Assembly: GCA_030146745.1 (NCBI GenBank)
Contig: JASLBD010000085.1
Span: 1-12,468, forward strand
Length of the DNA: 12,468 nucleotides
Direction of reading: 5' to 3'
Origin: Allosphingosinicella sp.
GTDB lineage: Bacteria > Pseudomonadota > Alphaproteobacteria > Sphingomonadales > Sphingomonadaceae
Shown here: piece by piece, positions 6,765 through 12,468 of the stretch
How positions within the stretch are numbered: the stretch's first letter is position 1
Layout of the letters: each line of letters opens with the position of its first letter
Notes under the pieces: generated by a model
Told to the model about the DNA's origin: nothing
The model's input: the letters and a program-made list of their open reading frames with translations, nothing else
The model's database searches: none
Translations under genes and position numbers: made by a program

Positions 6765-7516
6765 TCCCCGCAGGTCCGGCAGCCGGGGTCCTTGGCGATC
6801 CTCAGCGTCCGCAAGGCCGGCGCGAGCCCGTCGAAGACATGAACCTTGCCCGCCGCCGCCGAGCCGAAGCCGACGATCTGCCTTATCGCCTCCAGCGCCG
6901 CCCAACTGCCCGCGATCCCCGCCATCGCTCCAAGCACTCCGAGCTCGGCGCAATTGTCGCAATCGTCCGAATCGAACGCGTCGCCGACGAAGCAGCGGTA
7001 GCAGGGCCGATCCGCTTCCCATCCGCGCCAGGTGCCGACCTGGACCTGGAACATGCCGATCGCGGCGGAGACCAGCGGGATTCGAAGCGCCGTGCAGGTG
7101 TCGGAGACCGTCAGGCGGGTAGCGAAATTGTCGCTTCCGTCGATGACGACGTCGGCGCCGGCCAGAAGCTCGCTCGCATTGGCCGCCGTGAGTCGCCTGC
7201 CGACCATGTTGAAGTCGACGTCATCGTTGAGCCGGGCAATCGCCTTCCCGGCCGCCTCGATTTTAGCGAGGCCGACGTCGTCCGTGCCGAACAGGATCTG
7301 CCGCTGGAGATTGTCGAGCGAGACGGTGTCGTCGTCGAACACCGTCAGATGCCCGATGCCCGCGGCAACGAGATATTGGAGCGCCGGGCAGCCGACACCG
7401 CCGATTCCGACAAGCGCGACCCGCGCCGCGAGCAGGCTGCGCTGGCCCTCGCCGCCGATCTCCTTGAGAACGATGTGACGGGCGTAGCGGTCGAGCTGGT
7501 CGTCGCGGAGCGTCAC
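6749..7516 (-). CDS. ThiF/MoeB/HesA-family adenylyltransferase (E1-like)
   Basis: E1-like enzymes adenylate the C-terminal glycine of a ubiquitin-like sulfur carrier such as ThiS or MoaD. The 255-residue product begins with the family signature RYARHIVL (10-17). It has the nucleotide-binding GIGGVG (37-42), acidic DDD (61-63), NLQRQ (69-73) and DGSDNFATR (126-134). The zinc site is CxxC (172, 175) plus CxxC (246, 249). Cys189 in [10 protein letters not shown] sits where family members have the catalytic or sulfur-relay cysteine. It is about the length of MoeB and lacks the C-terminal rhodanese domain of longer homologues. The GTG start overlaps the dut stop by 4 bases. No carrier-protein gene is nearby, so MoeB (molybdopterin), ThiF (thiamine) or another carrier cannot be decided from this window. 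Confidence 0.9.
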   Translation of the reverse strand: MTLRDDQLDRYARHIVLKEIGGEGQRSLLAARVALVGIGGVGCPALQYLVAAGIGHLTVFDDDTVSLDNLQRQILFGTDDVGLAKIEAAGKAIARLNDDVDFNMVGRRLTAANASELLAGADVVIDGSDNFATRLTVSDTCTALRIPLVSAAIGMFQVQVGTWRGWEADRPCYRCFVGDAFDSDDCDNCAELGVLGAMAGIAGSWAALEAIRQIVGFGSAAAGKVHVFDGLAPALRTLRIAKDPGCRTCGDQAGS

Positions 7517-7950
7517 CGTCCCGTCGAGCCGAAGCCGCCGGCGCCGCGCTCCGTCTCCCCCAGCTCGTCCACCTCGCGAAATACCGCCCGGAGCACCGGT
7601 GCCGGCACCAACTGAGCGATTCGCTCGCCTCGCCGCACCTCGAACGGCTCCGAGCCGAGATTGGCGAGGATCACTTTCACTTCGCCGCGATAGTCGCTGT
7701 CGATCGTTCCGGGGGTGTTGAGGCAGGTGATGCCGTGCTTCAGCGCCAGGCCGGAGCGCGGCCGGACCTGGACCTCGAAGCCCGGGGGAATGGCGAGGGC
7801 GAAGCCGGTCGCCACCGCGCGGCGCGCGCCGGGCTCGAGAATCAGATCCTCGGCGGCGACCACGTCCAGGCCCGCCGCCCCGCCGCTTGCATAAGCGGGG
7901 AGGGAAAGCCCCTCACCGTTGGTAAGTCTTTTGACCTCTATGTCGATCAT
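7513..7950 (-). CDS. dut: dUTP diphosphatase (dUTPase)
   Basis: Dut hydrolyses dUTP to dUMP and pyrophosphate, keeping uracil out of DNA and feeding dTMP synthesis. The 145-residue product is a typical trimeric dUTPase with all five motifs: AGLDVVA (26-32), PRSGLAL (64-70), [13 protein letters not shown] (78-90, with Asp84 as the likely catalytic aspartate), [10 protein letters not shown] (106-115) and the mobile C-terminal GGFGSTG (138-144). I chose ATG 7950 (MIDIEVKRL) over upstream in-frame starts because the family begins here and GAGAGG lies 4 bases upstream. Its first 38 bases overlap the end of the DoxX-like gene and its stop overlaps the next start by 4 bases. dut downstream of coaBC is a common bacterial order. 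Confidence 0.97.
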   Translation of the reverse strand: MIDIEVKRLTNGEGLSLPAYASGGAAGLDVVAAEDLILEPGARRAVATGFALAIPPGFEVQVRPRSGLALKHGITCLNTPGTIDSDYRGEVKVILANLGSEPFEVRRGERIAQLVPAPVLRAVFREVDELGETERGAGGFGSTGR

Positions 7951-8371
7951 CGCGCCTCTCGATCCGATGATCGAGCGAGTAGCGCCCGGCTCCCTGGGTT
8001 GCAAACAGCAGGCCTAGGAAGACCAGGATCAGCGCCGGCCACCAGCCGACGAAATCCTGCGGCCAATGCACCATCCACACGGCGACGGACATGACGAAGG
8101 CGGTGACGAGCCCGGCCCAGCGGGTGAGCAGCCCCAGGATGAAGGCGATCCCGCACAGCATTTGCGCCCAGACGCAGATCGGCGCCATCAGGCCGGGCGC
8201 CGGAAAGTCGAACTGGGTGAGGAATTTCTCGAACTCCGCCATCCGCTCGGCGCTGAGGATATTGTCGTGGCTCTGGTAGACGAGGAAGGCGCCGGTCACC
8301 CAGCGCAGCAGCAGAAGTCCGAGGTCAGCCAGCCTCCCCAGCGGAGTCAGGAGCAGCAGGTCCGTTCGCAT
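7913..8371 (-). CDS. DoxX-like membrane protein
   Basis: This 152-residue protein has four predicted membrane helices (about 15-34, 60-80, 85-102 and 110-127) with the DoxX-family pattern: a first helix followed by a soluble loop containing [12 protein letters not shown] (46-57), then [14 protein letters not shown] (74-87) and an aromatic segment [12 protein letters not shown] (101-112). The C-terminus is hydrophilic and basic. DoxX/YqjF proteins are integral membrane proteins, some tied to respiratory or redox functions; the role of this one is unknown. The start ATG 8371 is preceded by an eight-G tract plus AAG, a strong purine-rich ribosome site, so I prefer it to the longer frame opening at 8434. 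It overlaps coaBC by 47 bases and dut by 38. Confidence 0.85.
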   Translation of the reverse strand: MRTDLLLLTPLGRLADLGLLLLRWVTGAFLVYQSHDNILSAERMAEFEKFLTQFDFPAPGLMAPICVWAQMLCGIAFILGLLTRWAGLVTAFVMSVAVWMVHWPQDFVGWWPALILVFLGLLFATQGAGRYSLDHRIERRDDRHRGQKTYQR

Positions 8372-9553
8372 CTTCCCCCCCCAATGCCGCGGCGATCCTG
8401 TCGGCGAGACGCCGGGCAACCTCGCTCTTCTCACCTTCCTCCCAGCCTTCGACTCCGGCGGCGGTGATCAAGTGGACGCGGTTGCGGTCGCCGCCCATCA
8501 CGTCCCCCGATACATCATTGGCGACGATCCAGTCGCACCCCTTGCTTGCTCGTTTCGCCTGCGCAACGTTTACGACGTCATCCGTCTCCGCCGCGAATCC
8601 AACCAGCAGCCGCGGCCGGCTGCGGCTTGCGGCGAGGCCGGCGAGGATGTCGGGGTTGGGAAGCCAGTCGAGCTTCGGGGCGCCGTTCGCCTTTTCAGCT
8701 TGCCGGGGGAGGGGGGGACCCGCCAGGCGGCGACCGCCGCGACGAGCACGGCCGAATCGGCAGGAAGGGCGGCCCTGACTGCGGCCTCCATCTCACACGC
8801 GGTTTCCACGTCAATACGCTCGACTCCGGGCGGGCTGGCCAGAGCAACGGGCCCCGCCACCAGGGTCACTCGCGCGCCGAGCATCGCCAGTGCCTCGGCG
8901 ATGGCGAAGCCCTGCTTGCCGGACGAGCGATTGGCGATCACCCGCACCGGATCGATCGGCTCATGGGTCGGTCCCGCGGTGACGACGACGTGCCGGCCGG
9001 CCAGCGGGCCGCCCGACGCCAGCTTCATCCGGATCGCCGCGAGGATCCTCTCCGGCTCGGGAAGCCGCCCCGGCCCATATTCGCCGCACGCCATCTCGCC
9101 CTCGTCGGGCTCGAGGACCGTCACCCCGTCCGCGCGAAGCCGCCCTACGTTGCGCAGGGTCGCCTCGTGCCGCCACATCCTGACGTTCATCGCCGGCGCC
9201 GCGAGCACCGGCTTGTCGGTGGCGAGGAGGAGGGTGGTGGCGAGATCGTCGGCGATCCCGGCCGCCATCTTCGCCATCAGGTCGGCGGTTGCCGGGCAGA
9301 CCACGACCAGGTCCGCCTCGCGGCTGAGCTGGATATGACCCATCTCGGCCTCGTCCTTGAGGTCCCACAGGCTGGTATGGACCGGCTGCTCGGACAGCGC
9401 TGCGAGGGTCATCGGGGTTACGAACTGAGCGCCGCCCGCCGTGAGCACGCAGCGCGCGCTGCCGCCGGCCTTGCGGATGAGCCGGATTAGCTCGCACGCC
9501 TTGTAGGCGGCAATCCCGCCACCGACGATGAGGAGGATGCGCTTGCCAACCAT
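8325..9553 (-). CDS. coaBC: CoaBC bifunctional phosphopantothenoylcysteine synthetase/decarboxylase, frameshifted
   Basis: CoaBC joins cysteine to 4'-phosphopantothenate (CoaB half) and decarboxylates the product (CoaC half), two steps of coenzyme A synthesis. The frame from ATG 9553 shows CoaC with GGGIAAYK (11-18), catalytic His73 (GHIQLS), PAMN (120-123) and Cys156 in MACGEYGPGR (154-163). It then enters CoaB with TAGPTHEPIDPVR (192-204) and NRSSGKQGF (208-216). At the AAA codon 8695-8693 (Lys287) the frame breaks. The following sequence, ANGAPKLDWLPNPDILAGLA then VGFAAETDD, AKRASKGCDWIVANDV and a normal C-terminus, is read in the -1 frame to TGA 8327-8325. Restoring one A in the T4 run at 8692-8695 (plus strand) gives a 409-residue full-length protein containing KLKKANG. 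Without it, translation ends at 8570 after 40 aberrant residues. Likely a sequencing error or recent mutation, since the gene is normally essential. Confidence 0.9.
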
Positions 9554-9556
9554 TGC

Positions 9557-9856
9557 TCAGTAGCCCGTCAGCAGCAAGTCGAACGCGTTTAGAATGACGG
9601 TATGTTCATGGGCTAGGGATCCGACCCGTTCGCCTAAGGTCCGCTCCGGAATGGCTGCGGCGAAATGCGTCATCATAACGACCTCGTCCGCTCCCAAGCG
9701 CAAGGTGGGGTTCAATCGCCGAGTCGGCAGCGGTGCATATTCGGGAGGTAGCAGGGGTACCACCACTCGAGTGGCGAGGCCCGACAGCGTGTCCGATTGG
9801 CAGTCGAGCAGATAGCCGGGCTCCGCGACGTTCAGGTAAACGTCGAACTGCGGCAT
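9557..9856 (-). CDS. ccdB: CcdB-family toxin
   Basis: CcdB toxins poison or inhibit DNA gyrase unless bound by CcdA. The 99-residue product matches the family in length and pattern: FDVYLN near the N-terminus, LLDCQSD (16-22), RVVVPLLPP (30-38), RRLNPTL (46-52), MMTHFAAAI (61-69) and an alpha-helical C-terminus. It ends in TGY rather than the Trp-Gly-Ile end that E. coli F-plasmid CcdB needs to poison gyrase, so toxicity is uncertain. The ATG shares its A with the ccdA stop (TGATG). Its stop lies only 3 bases before the coaBC start. GC content here is about 60%, lower than the roughly 70% of neighbours by my hand counts. Chromosomal location and operon position are unusual. Confidence 0.88.
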   Translation of the reverse strand: MPQFDVYLNVAEPGYLLDCQSDTLSGLATRVVVPLLPPEYAPLPTRRLNPTLRLGADEVVMMTHFAAAIPERTLGERVGSLAHEHTVILNAFDLLLTGY

Positions 9857-10074
9857 CAGAATTGGCGATACTTCGCCAAGGGCAGGCCGTGCTTCTCGAC
9901 CCAGGCGTTGGAAGCCTCGATCGCCTCCCGATTCTCTTCGATCCAGGCCTCACGCACTGAGTGCCGGACCTCATTTTCGGAACGGCCCGCGATCTCGACC
10001 TTGAGCCTCAGGGCCTCGTCAAGGAGCTTCTGGGGCAGGGCAGGGCCCTCGGCCTTGGGAGCGGTGGCAGCCAT
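9856..10074 (-). CDS. ccdA: CcdA-family antitoxin
   Basis: CcdA binds and neutralises CcdB and, with CcdB, represses its own promoter. The 72-residue product has the short N-terminal DNA-binding (ribbon-helix-helix) region of the family and the typical C-terminal toxin-binding stretch: REAWIEENREAI (41-52), WVEKHGLPLAKYRQF (58-72). The start ATG 10074 has no ribosome-binding site. A candidate promoter with a perfect TTGACA places the 5' end at about this ATG, so translation may be leaderless. It begins 30 bases after ubiB ends and overlaps ccdB by one base, the usual antitoxin-first order. Confidence 0.88.
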   Translation of the reverse strand: MAATAPKAEGPALPQKLLDEALRLKVEIAGRSENEVRHSVREAWIEENREAIEASNAWVEKHGLPLAKYRQF

Positions 10075-10099
10075 GGCGCTAAGCTATGCTCATCGCGCC
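10075..10099. promoter_or_regulatory. candidate operator over the ccdA promoter
   Basis: GGCGC (10075-10079) and GCGCC (10095-10099) are inverted arms 15 bases apart, enclosing AGC-TAT-GCT (10082-10090), a second small inverted repeat. They bracket the predicted -10, where a CcdA-CcdB autorepressor would be expected to bind. The symmetry is seen; the role is inferred. Confidence 0.3.
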
Positions 10100-10108
10100 G
10101 GGTGTCAA
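10081..10108 (-). promoter_or_regulatory. predicted promoter for ccdAB (possibly also coaBC and downstream)
   Basis: On the minus strand TTGACA (10108-10103) is a perfect -35, followed by 16 bases and TAGCTT (10086-10081) as -10. Transcription would start near 10075-10074, at the ccdA ATG. The -35 overlaps the ubiB stop codon (10107-10105). This would let ccdAB and the genes after it be transcribed independently of ubiE-ubiB. Confidence 0.45.
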
Positions 10109-11634
10109 CCGAACCACAACATCGCCGCCGCGCCAGCCGCCGCCGAAACAATCGCCGTCGCCGCATAGCGCCAGTAGCGCCGCGGCTCGACCACGATCAC
10201 GTCGAGCGGCGGATCGGGTGGGGCCGCGCCCGGAGGCGGGTAGTAATGATCGATCCGCCGGATCAGCTCCGGGATCTTGGCGAAGGTCTTGAAATCCCGG
10301 ACGATGCGGTCGGCCAGCGCCGCCTCCGGCCCGAGCTCGCCGCGCACCCATTCCCTCAGGAAGGGCTCGGCCGTCTCCCACATGTTGATGTCTGGATCCA
10401 GCGCATGGGCGACCCCTTCCTCCATCACCATCGTCTTCTGGAGGAGGAGGAGATGCGGCTGGGTGGGCATCTCGAAGTCGCGGGTGATGGTGAACAGCCC
10501 GTCGAGCATCTGCCCGATCGAGATGTCCTTGACCGGAAGGCCTCGGATCGGCTCGCCGACCGCCCTTAGCGCCGTCGCGAATTCGTCGACGTCGTGGTGC
10601 GAGGGGACGTATTGCGCCTCGAAATGGATTTCGGCGACCCGGCGGTAATTGCCGGTGAGAAGTCCGTAGAGGATCTCGGCCAGCCACATCCGGGCCTGGC
10701 GGTCGATCCGGCCCATGATCCCGAAGTCGATCGCGGCGAGGCGCCCGTCGGGGAGGGCGAAGAGATTGCCCTGGTGGAGGTCGGCGTGGAAGAAGCCGTC
10801 GATCACCGACTGGCGAAGGAAGGCCCGGACGAGGATCGCCGCCAGCGACTTGAGGTCGTGTCCCGCCTCGACCAGGGCGTCCCGGTCGGTGAGCTTGATT
10901 CCGTCGATCCATTCCAGGGTCAGCACCCGCCGCGAGGTTCGAGTCCAGTCGATCGCCGGGACGTAGAAGCCGCTTTCCGCGACGAGGTTTTCGCGCAGCT
11001 CGGAAGCCGAGGCCGCCTCGCGGCGAAGGTCGAGCTCGCGCGCCGTCCATTGCTTGAAATAGGCGATGACCGCCCGGGGCCGGAGACGCGCCGCCTCGCC
11101 GCCCATATTCTCGACCCGGGCCGCGGCCCAGGCATAGGTGTCGAGGGCGCGTGCGAAATCCTCCTCGATATTGGGCCGGAGCACCTTGACCGCGACCAGC
11201 TTGCCTTCGGTCGTATGGGCGCGGTGGACCTGGGCTATGGACGCGGCGCCGACCGGCTCCGGGTCGATGTCGGAGAAGATCTCCTCCAGCGGCTTCTCGA
11301 GCCCCTGCTCGATCGCCCGGCGCACCTGCTCGAACGGGGCAGGGGGCAGCCTGTCCTGGAGGAGCTGGAGGTCCCGCGCCGCCTCGATGCCGACAAGGTC
11401 GGGCCGGGTGGCGAGCGCCTGGCCGAACTTGATCGCGGCCGGGCCCAATTCCTGGAAGGCTTCGCCGTAGGTGGGGATCCGCGGCACCCGGGCGCCGAAG
11501 CGGGCGATCCGGGCGAGGCGCCGCACCGGCTGCGGCGTATTGGGGTCGCGCTCGATTCCGCGTAGCGCGCCGTGCCGGGCCAGCACCCGGCCCCATTTCA
11601 GAAGCCTCCAGATATGGACGACCGGCCTCGTCAT
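10105..11634 (-). CDS. ubiB: UbiB protein kinase-like ATPase, ubiquinone biosynthesis
   Basis: UbiB (ABC1/COQ8/ADCK family) is an atypical kinase-fold ATPase required for ubiquinone synthesis at the inner membrane. The 509-residue product has the family's KxGQ motif (KFGQ, 69-72), the alanine-rich nucleotide loop GAASIAQVH (129-137) replacing the usual glycine-rich loop, and Lys150 in VAVKVL. The catalytic HADLHQGN (283-290) and DFG (303-305) are intact. A C-terminal hydrophobic segment (about 488-508, WRYAATAIVSAAAG) anchors it. The start ATG 11634 has no clear ribosome site; residue positions fit the family. It lies 112 bases after ubiE, separated by two inverted hairpin repeats, and 30 bases before ccdA. 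Confidence 0.96.
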   Translation of the reverse strand: MTRPVVHIWRLLKWGRVLARHGALRGIERDPNTPQPVRRLARIARFGARVPRIPTYGEAFQELGPAAIKFGQALATRPDLVGIEAARDLQLLQDRLPPAPFEQVRRAIEQGLEKPLEEIFSDIDPEPVGAASIAQVHRAHTTEGKLVAVKVLRPNIEEDFARALDTYAWAAARVENMGGEAARLRPRAVIAYFKQWTARELDLRREAASASELRENLVAESGFYVPAIDWTRTSRRVLTLEWIDGIKLTDRDALVEAGHDLKSLAAILVRAFLRQSVIDGFFHADLHQGNLFALPDGRLAAIDFGIMGRIDRQARMWLAEILYGLLTGNYRRVAEIHFEAQYVPSHHDVDEFATALRAVGEPIRGLPVKDISIGQMLDGLFTITRDFEMPTQPHLLLLQKTMVMEEGVAHALDPDINMWETAEPFLREWVRGELGPEAALADRIVRDFKTFAKIPELIRRIDHYYPPPGAAPPDPPLDVIVVEPRRYWRYAATAIVSAAAGAAAMLWFG

Positions 11635-11644
11635 AGGGAGAGGC

Positions 11645-11671
11645 CGTCACCCTGAACTTGTTTCAGGGTCC
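11645..11671 (+). repeat. palindromic repeat unit, copy 1
   Basis: The 27-bp unit forms an 8-bp stem, ACCCTGAA (11649-11656) with TTCAGGGT (11662-11669), around a CTTGT loop. A second, inverted copy lies at 11703-11729. The style resembles dispersed REP-like repeats seen in sphingomonad intergenic regions (general knowledge, not searched). Confidence 0.6.
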
Positions 11672-11702
11672 AGCTTATCGCCCGCCGGGGAAGCGTGGGA
11701 CG

Positions 11703-11729
11703 GGATGCTGAAACAAGTTCAGCATGACG
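11703..11729 (-). repeat. palindromic repeat unit, copy 2 (inverted)
   Basis: On the minus strand this copy has the same CGTCA start, CTTGT loop and TCC end as copy 1 and differs at only four positions. Those changes form two compensatory base pairs in the stem (ATGCTGAA/TTCAGCAT), so the hairpin is kept. Together the two copies form a BIME-like inverted pair in the ubiE-ubiB gap and could modulate read-through or mRNA ends. Confidence 0.6.
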
Positions 11730-11746
11730 ATGCTCCAACGCTCCCA

Positions 11747-12468
11747 TCAGACCTTCCACCCGCTGTGGATGGCCACCAGGCCGCCCAGGATCGGCTCGGC
11801 CTTCACCTGGGCGAAGCCGGCCTTGCCGATCATCTCCGCGAACCTCTCCATCGGCGGGAAGCGGCGGATCGACTCGACCAGGTAGCGGTAGCTCTCCTCG
11901 TCCCTCGCCACGATCTTGCCGATCCGAGGCACCGCGTGCATCGAATAGGCATCGTAGAGGCCGGCGAAGCCGGGCCAGCGCGTGGTCGAGAATTCGAGGC
12001 AGTAGAAACGCCCGCCTGTCTTCAGCACCCGGTGCGCCTCCCTGAGCGCGGCGTCGATATCGGTGACGTTCCGAATTCCGAACGCGATCGTATAGGCGTC
12101 GAAGGCCGAGTCGCCGAGGCTCAGCGCCTCTGCATTCTCCACCGCCCAGTCGAGGCCTTCGAGACGCCGCTTTCGAGCGCGCTGCCGGCCGACCTCGAGC
12201 ATGTCCGGGCTGATGTCGGCCACCGTCACCCTCGCACCGTCGCGTACGAGCCGGAAAGCGACGTCGCCCGTTCCTCCGGCCATGTCGAGGACGGATTCGC
12301 CCTTGCGCGGCCTTACCCGCCGGACGAACAGATCCTTCCACTGCCGGTGCAGTCCGCCCGACATGAGGTCGTTCATCAGATCGTAGCGCCGGGCGACGCT
12401 GGAGAAGACGGCGCCCACGCGCCGGGTCTTCTCCTCGGGCGCCACGTCCTCGAAGCCGAAAGAAACCT
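11747..12468 (-). CDS. ubiE: UbiE C-methyltransferase, start beyond window
   Basis: UbiE methylates the ring carbon of demethylmenaquinol and 2-methoxy-6-polyprenyl-benzoquinol in quinone synthesis, using S-adenosylmethionine. The visible part has FSSVARRYDLMNDLMSGG near its N-terminus, motif I VLDMAGGTGD, then DISPDMLEVG, the UbiE-typical AFGIRNVTDI, and LEFSTTRWP, ending in IHSGWKV. The frame is open to base 12468. The residues before the in-frame GTG at 12445 (VSFGFED) match what family members have ahead of PEEKTRRVG, so the true start lies upstream of the window and GTG 12445 is internal. It is the first visible gene of the ubiE-ubiB-ccdAB-coaBC-doxX-dut-thiF run. Confidence 0.95.
   Translation of the reverse strand, partial: VSFGFEDVAPEEKTRRVGAVFSSVARRYDLMNDLMSGGLHRQWKDLFVRRVRPRKGESVLDMAGGTGDVAFRLVRDGARVTVADISPDMLEVGRQRARKRRLEGLDWAVENAEALSLGDSAFDAYTIAFGIRNVTDIDAALREAHRVLKTGGRFYCLEFSTTRWPGFAGLYDAYSMHAVPRIGKIVARDEESYRYLVESIRRFPPMERFAEMIGKAGFAQVKAEPILGGLVAIHSGWKV

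Noticed and set aside
6479..7615. 378-codon plus-strand frame over the thiF-like gene
   Set aside because: It is opposite a well-supported E1-like enzyme and has no domain pattern of its own.
7951..8004. Upstream start for dut adding 18 residues
   Set aside because: The added residues do not fit the family; ATG 7950 has a ribosome site and the normal N-terminus.
8372..8434. Longer DoxX-like protein from 8434
   Set aside because: The extra residues lie within coaBC, have no ribosome site and precede a better-supported ATG with a strong G-rich site.
8690..8697. Classical programmed -1 frameshift site in coaBC
   Set aside because: The CTG AAA AGG context is not a standard X-XXY-YYZ slippery heptamer and I see no obvious stimulatory element; a base deletion or sequencing error is simpler, though slippage is not excluded.
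8472..9490. Plus-strand frames of about 290-315 codons over coaBC
   Set aside because: They are opposite the CoaBC coding sequence in both of its frames; no independent evidence.
10594..11565. 323-codon plus-strand frame over ubiB
   Set aside because: Antisense shadow of ubiB, which has all kinase-like motifs.
12443..12445. GTG 12445 as the ubiE start
   Set aside because: The frame continues upstream with VSFGFED, which fits the family's N-terminus, so the start is outside the window.
1..12468. CRISPR arrays, tRNA or rRNA genes, insertion sequences, phage genes
   Set aside because: No spaced direct repeats, cloverleaf-like sequence, transposase or phage protein was seen on either strand.

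Overview
The window is about 70% GC with short intergenic gaps, and almost all of it is recognisable coding sequence. Gene order plsY-dprA-(insert)-topA on one strand and ubiE-ubiB-...-coaBC-dut on the other, plus the style of the palindromic intergenic repeats, point to an alphaproteobacterium, most likely Sphingomonadales (inference from gene order and protein style; no search was run).

Layout. 1-256 (minus) is the 5' part of murI (glutamate racemase), divergent from plsY. 370-3775 (plus) holds plsY (glycerol-3-phosphate acyltransferase), dprA (overlapping plsY by 8 bases) and a secreted von Willebrand A-domain protein with a proline-rich, TonB-receptor-like N-terminus. A 164-base palindrome-rich gap leads to topA (3940-6468), which overlaps by one base a 98-residue membrane protein. 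That gene converges on, and overlaps, the end of a long minus-strand run.

In transcription order the minus-strand run is ubiE (start outside the window), ubiB, ccdA, ccdB, coaBC, a DoxX-like membrane protein, dut and a ThiF/MoeB-like E1 enzyme. From ccdA on, the genes overlap or are almost contiguous (1-base overlap, 3-base gap, 47-, 38- and 4-base overlaps), so they look translationally coupled. The genes cover ubiquinone synthesis (UbiE, UbiB), coenzyme A synthesis (CoaBC) and dUTP removal (Dut), with a CcdAB-type toxin-antitoxin pair lodged between ubiB and coaBC.

The most notable points are: (1) coaBC is interrupted by a one-base frameshift in an A4 run, next to the catalytic lysine motif of the CoaB half; (2) ccdAB sits inside an otherwise housekeeping operon and abuts coaBC, with its own predicted and possibly leaderless promoter in the tail of ubiB; (3) two inverted 27-bp hairpin units between ubiE and ubiB differ only by compensatory base-pair changes; (4) the VWA protein carries a TonB-receptor-like 'VTGSRI' segment. 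No RNA genes, CRISPR arrays, insertion sequences or prophage genes were seen. I see no clearly undescribed multi-gene system; the ccdAB-coaBC arrangement is the closest candidate.
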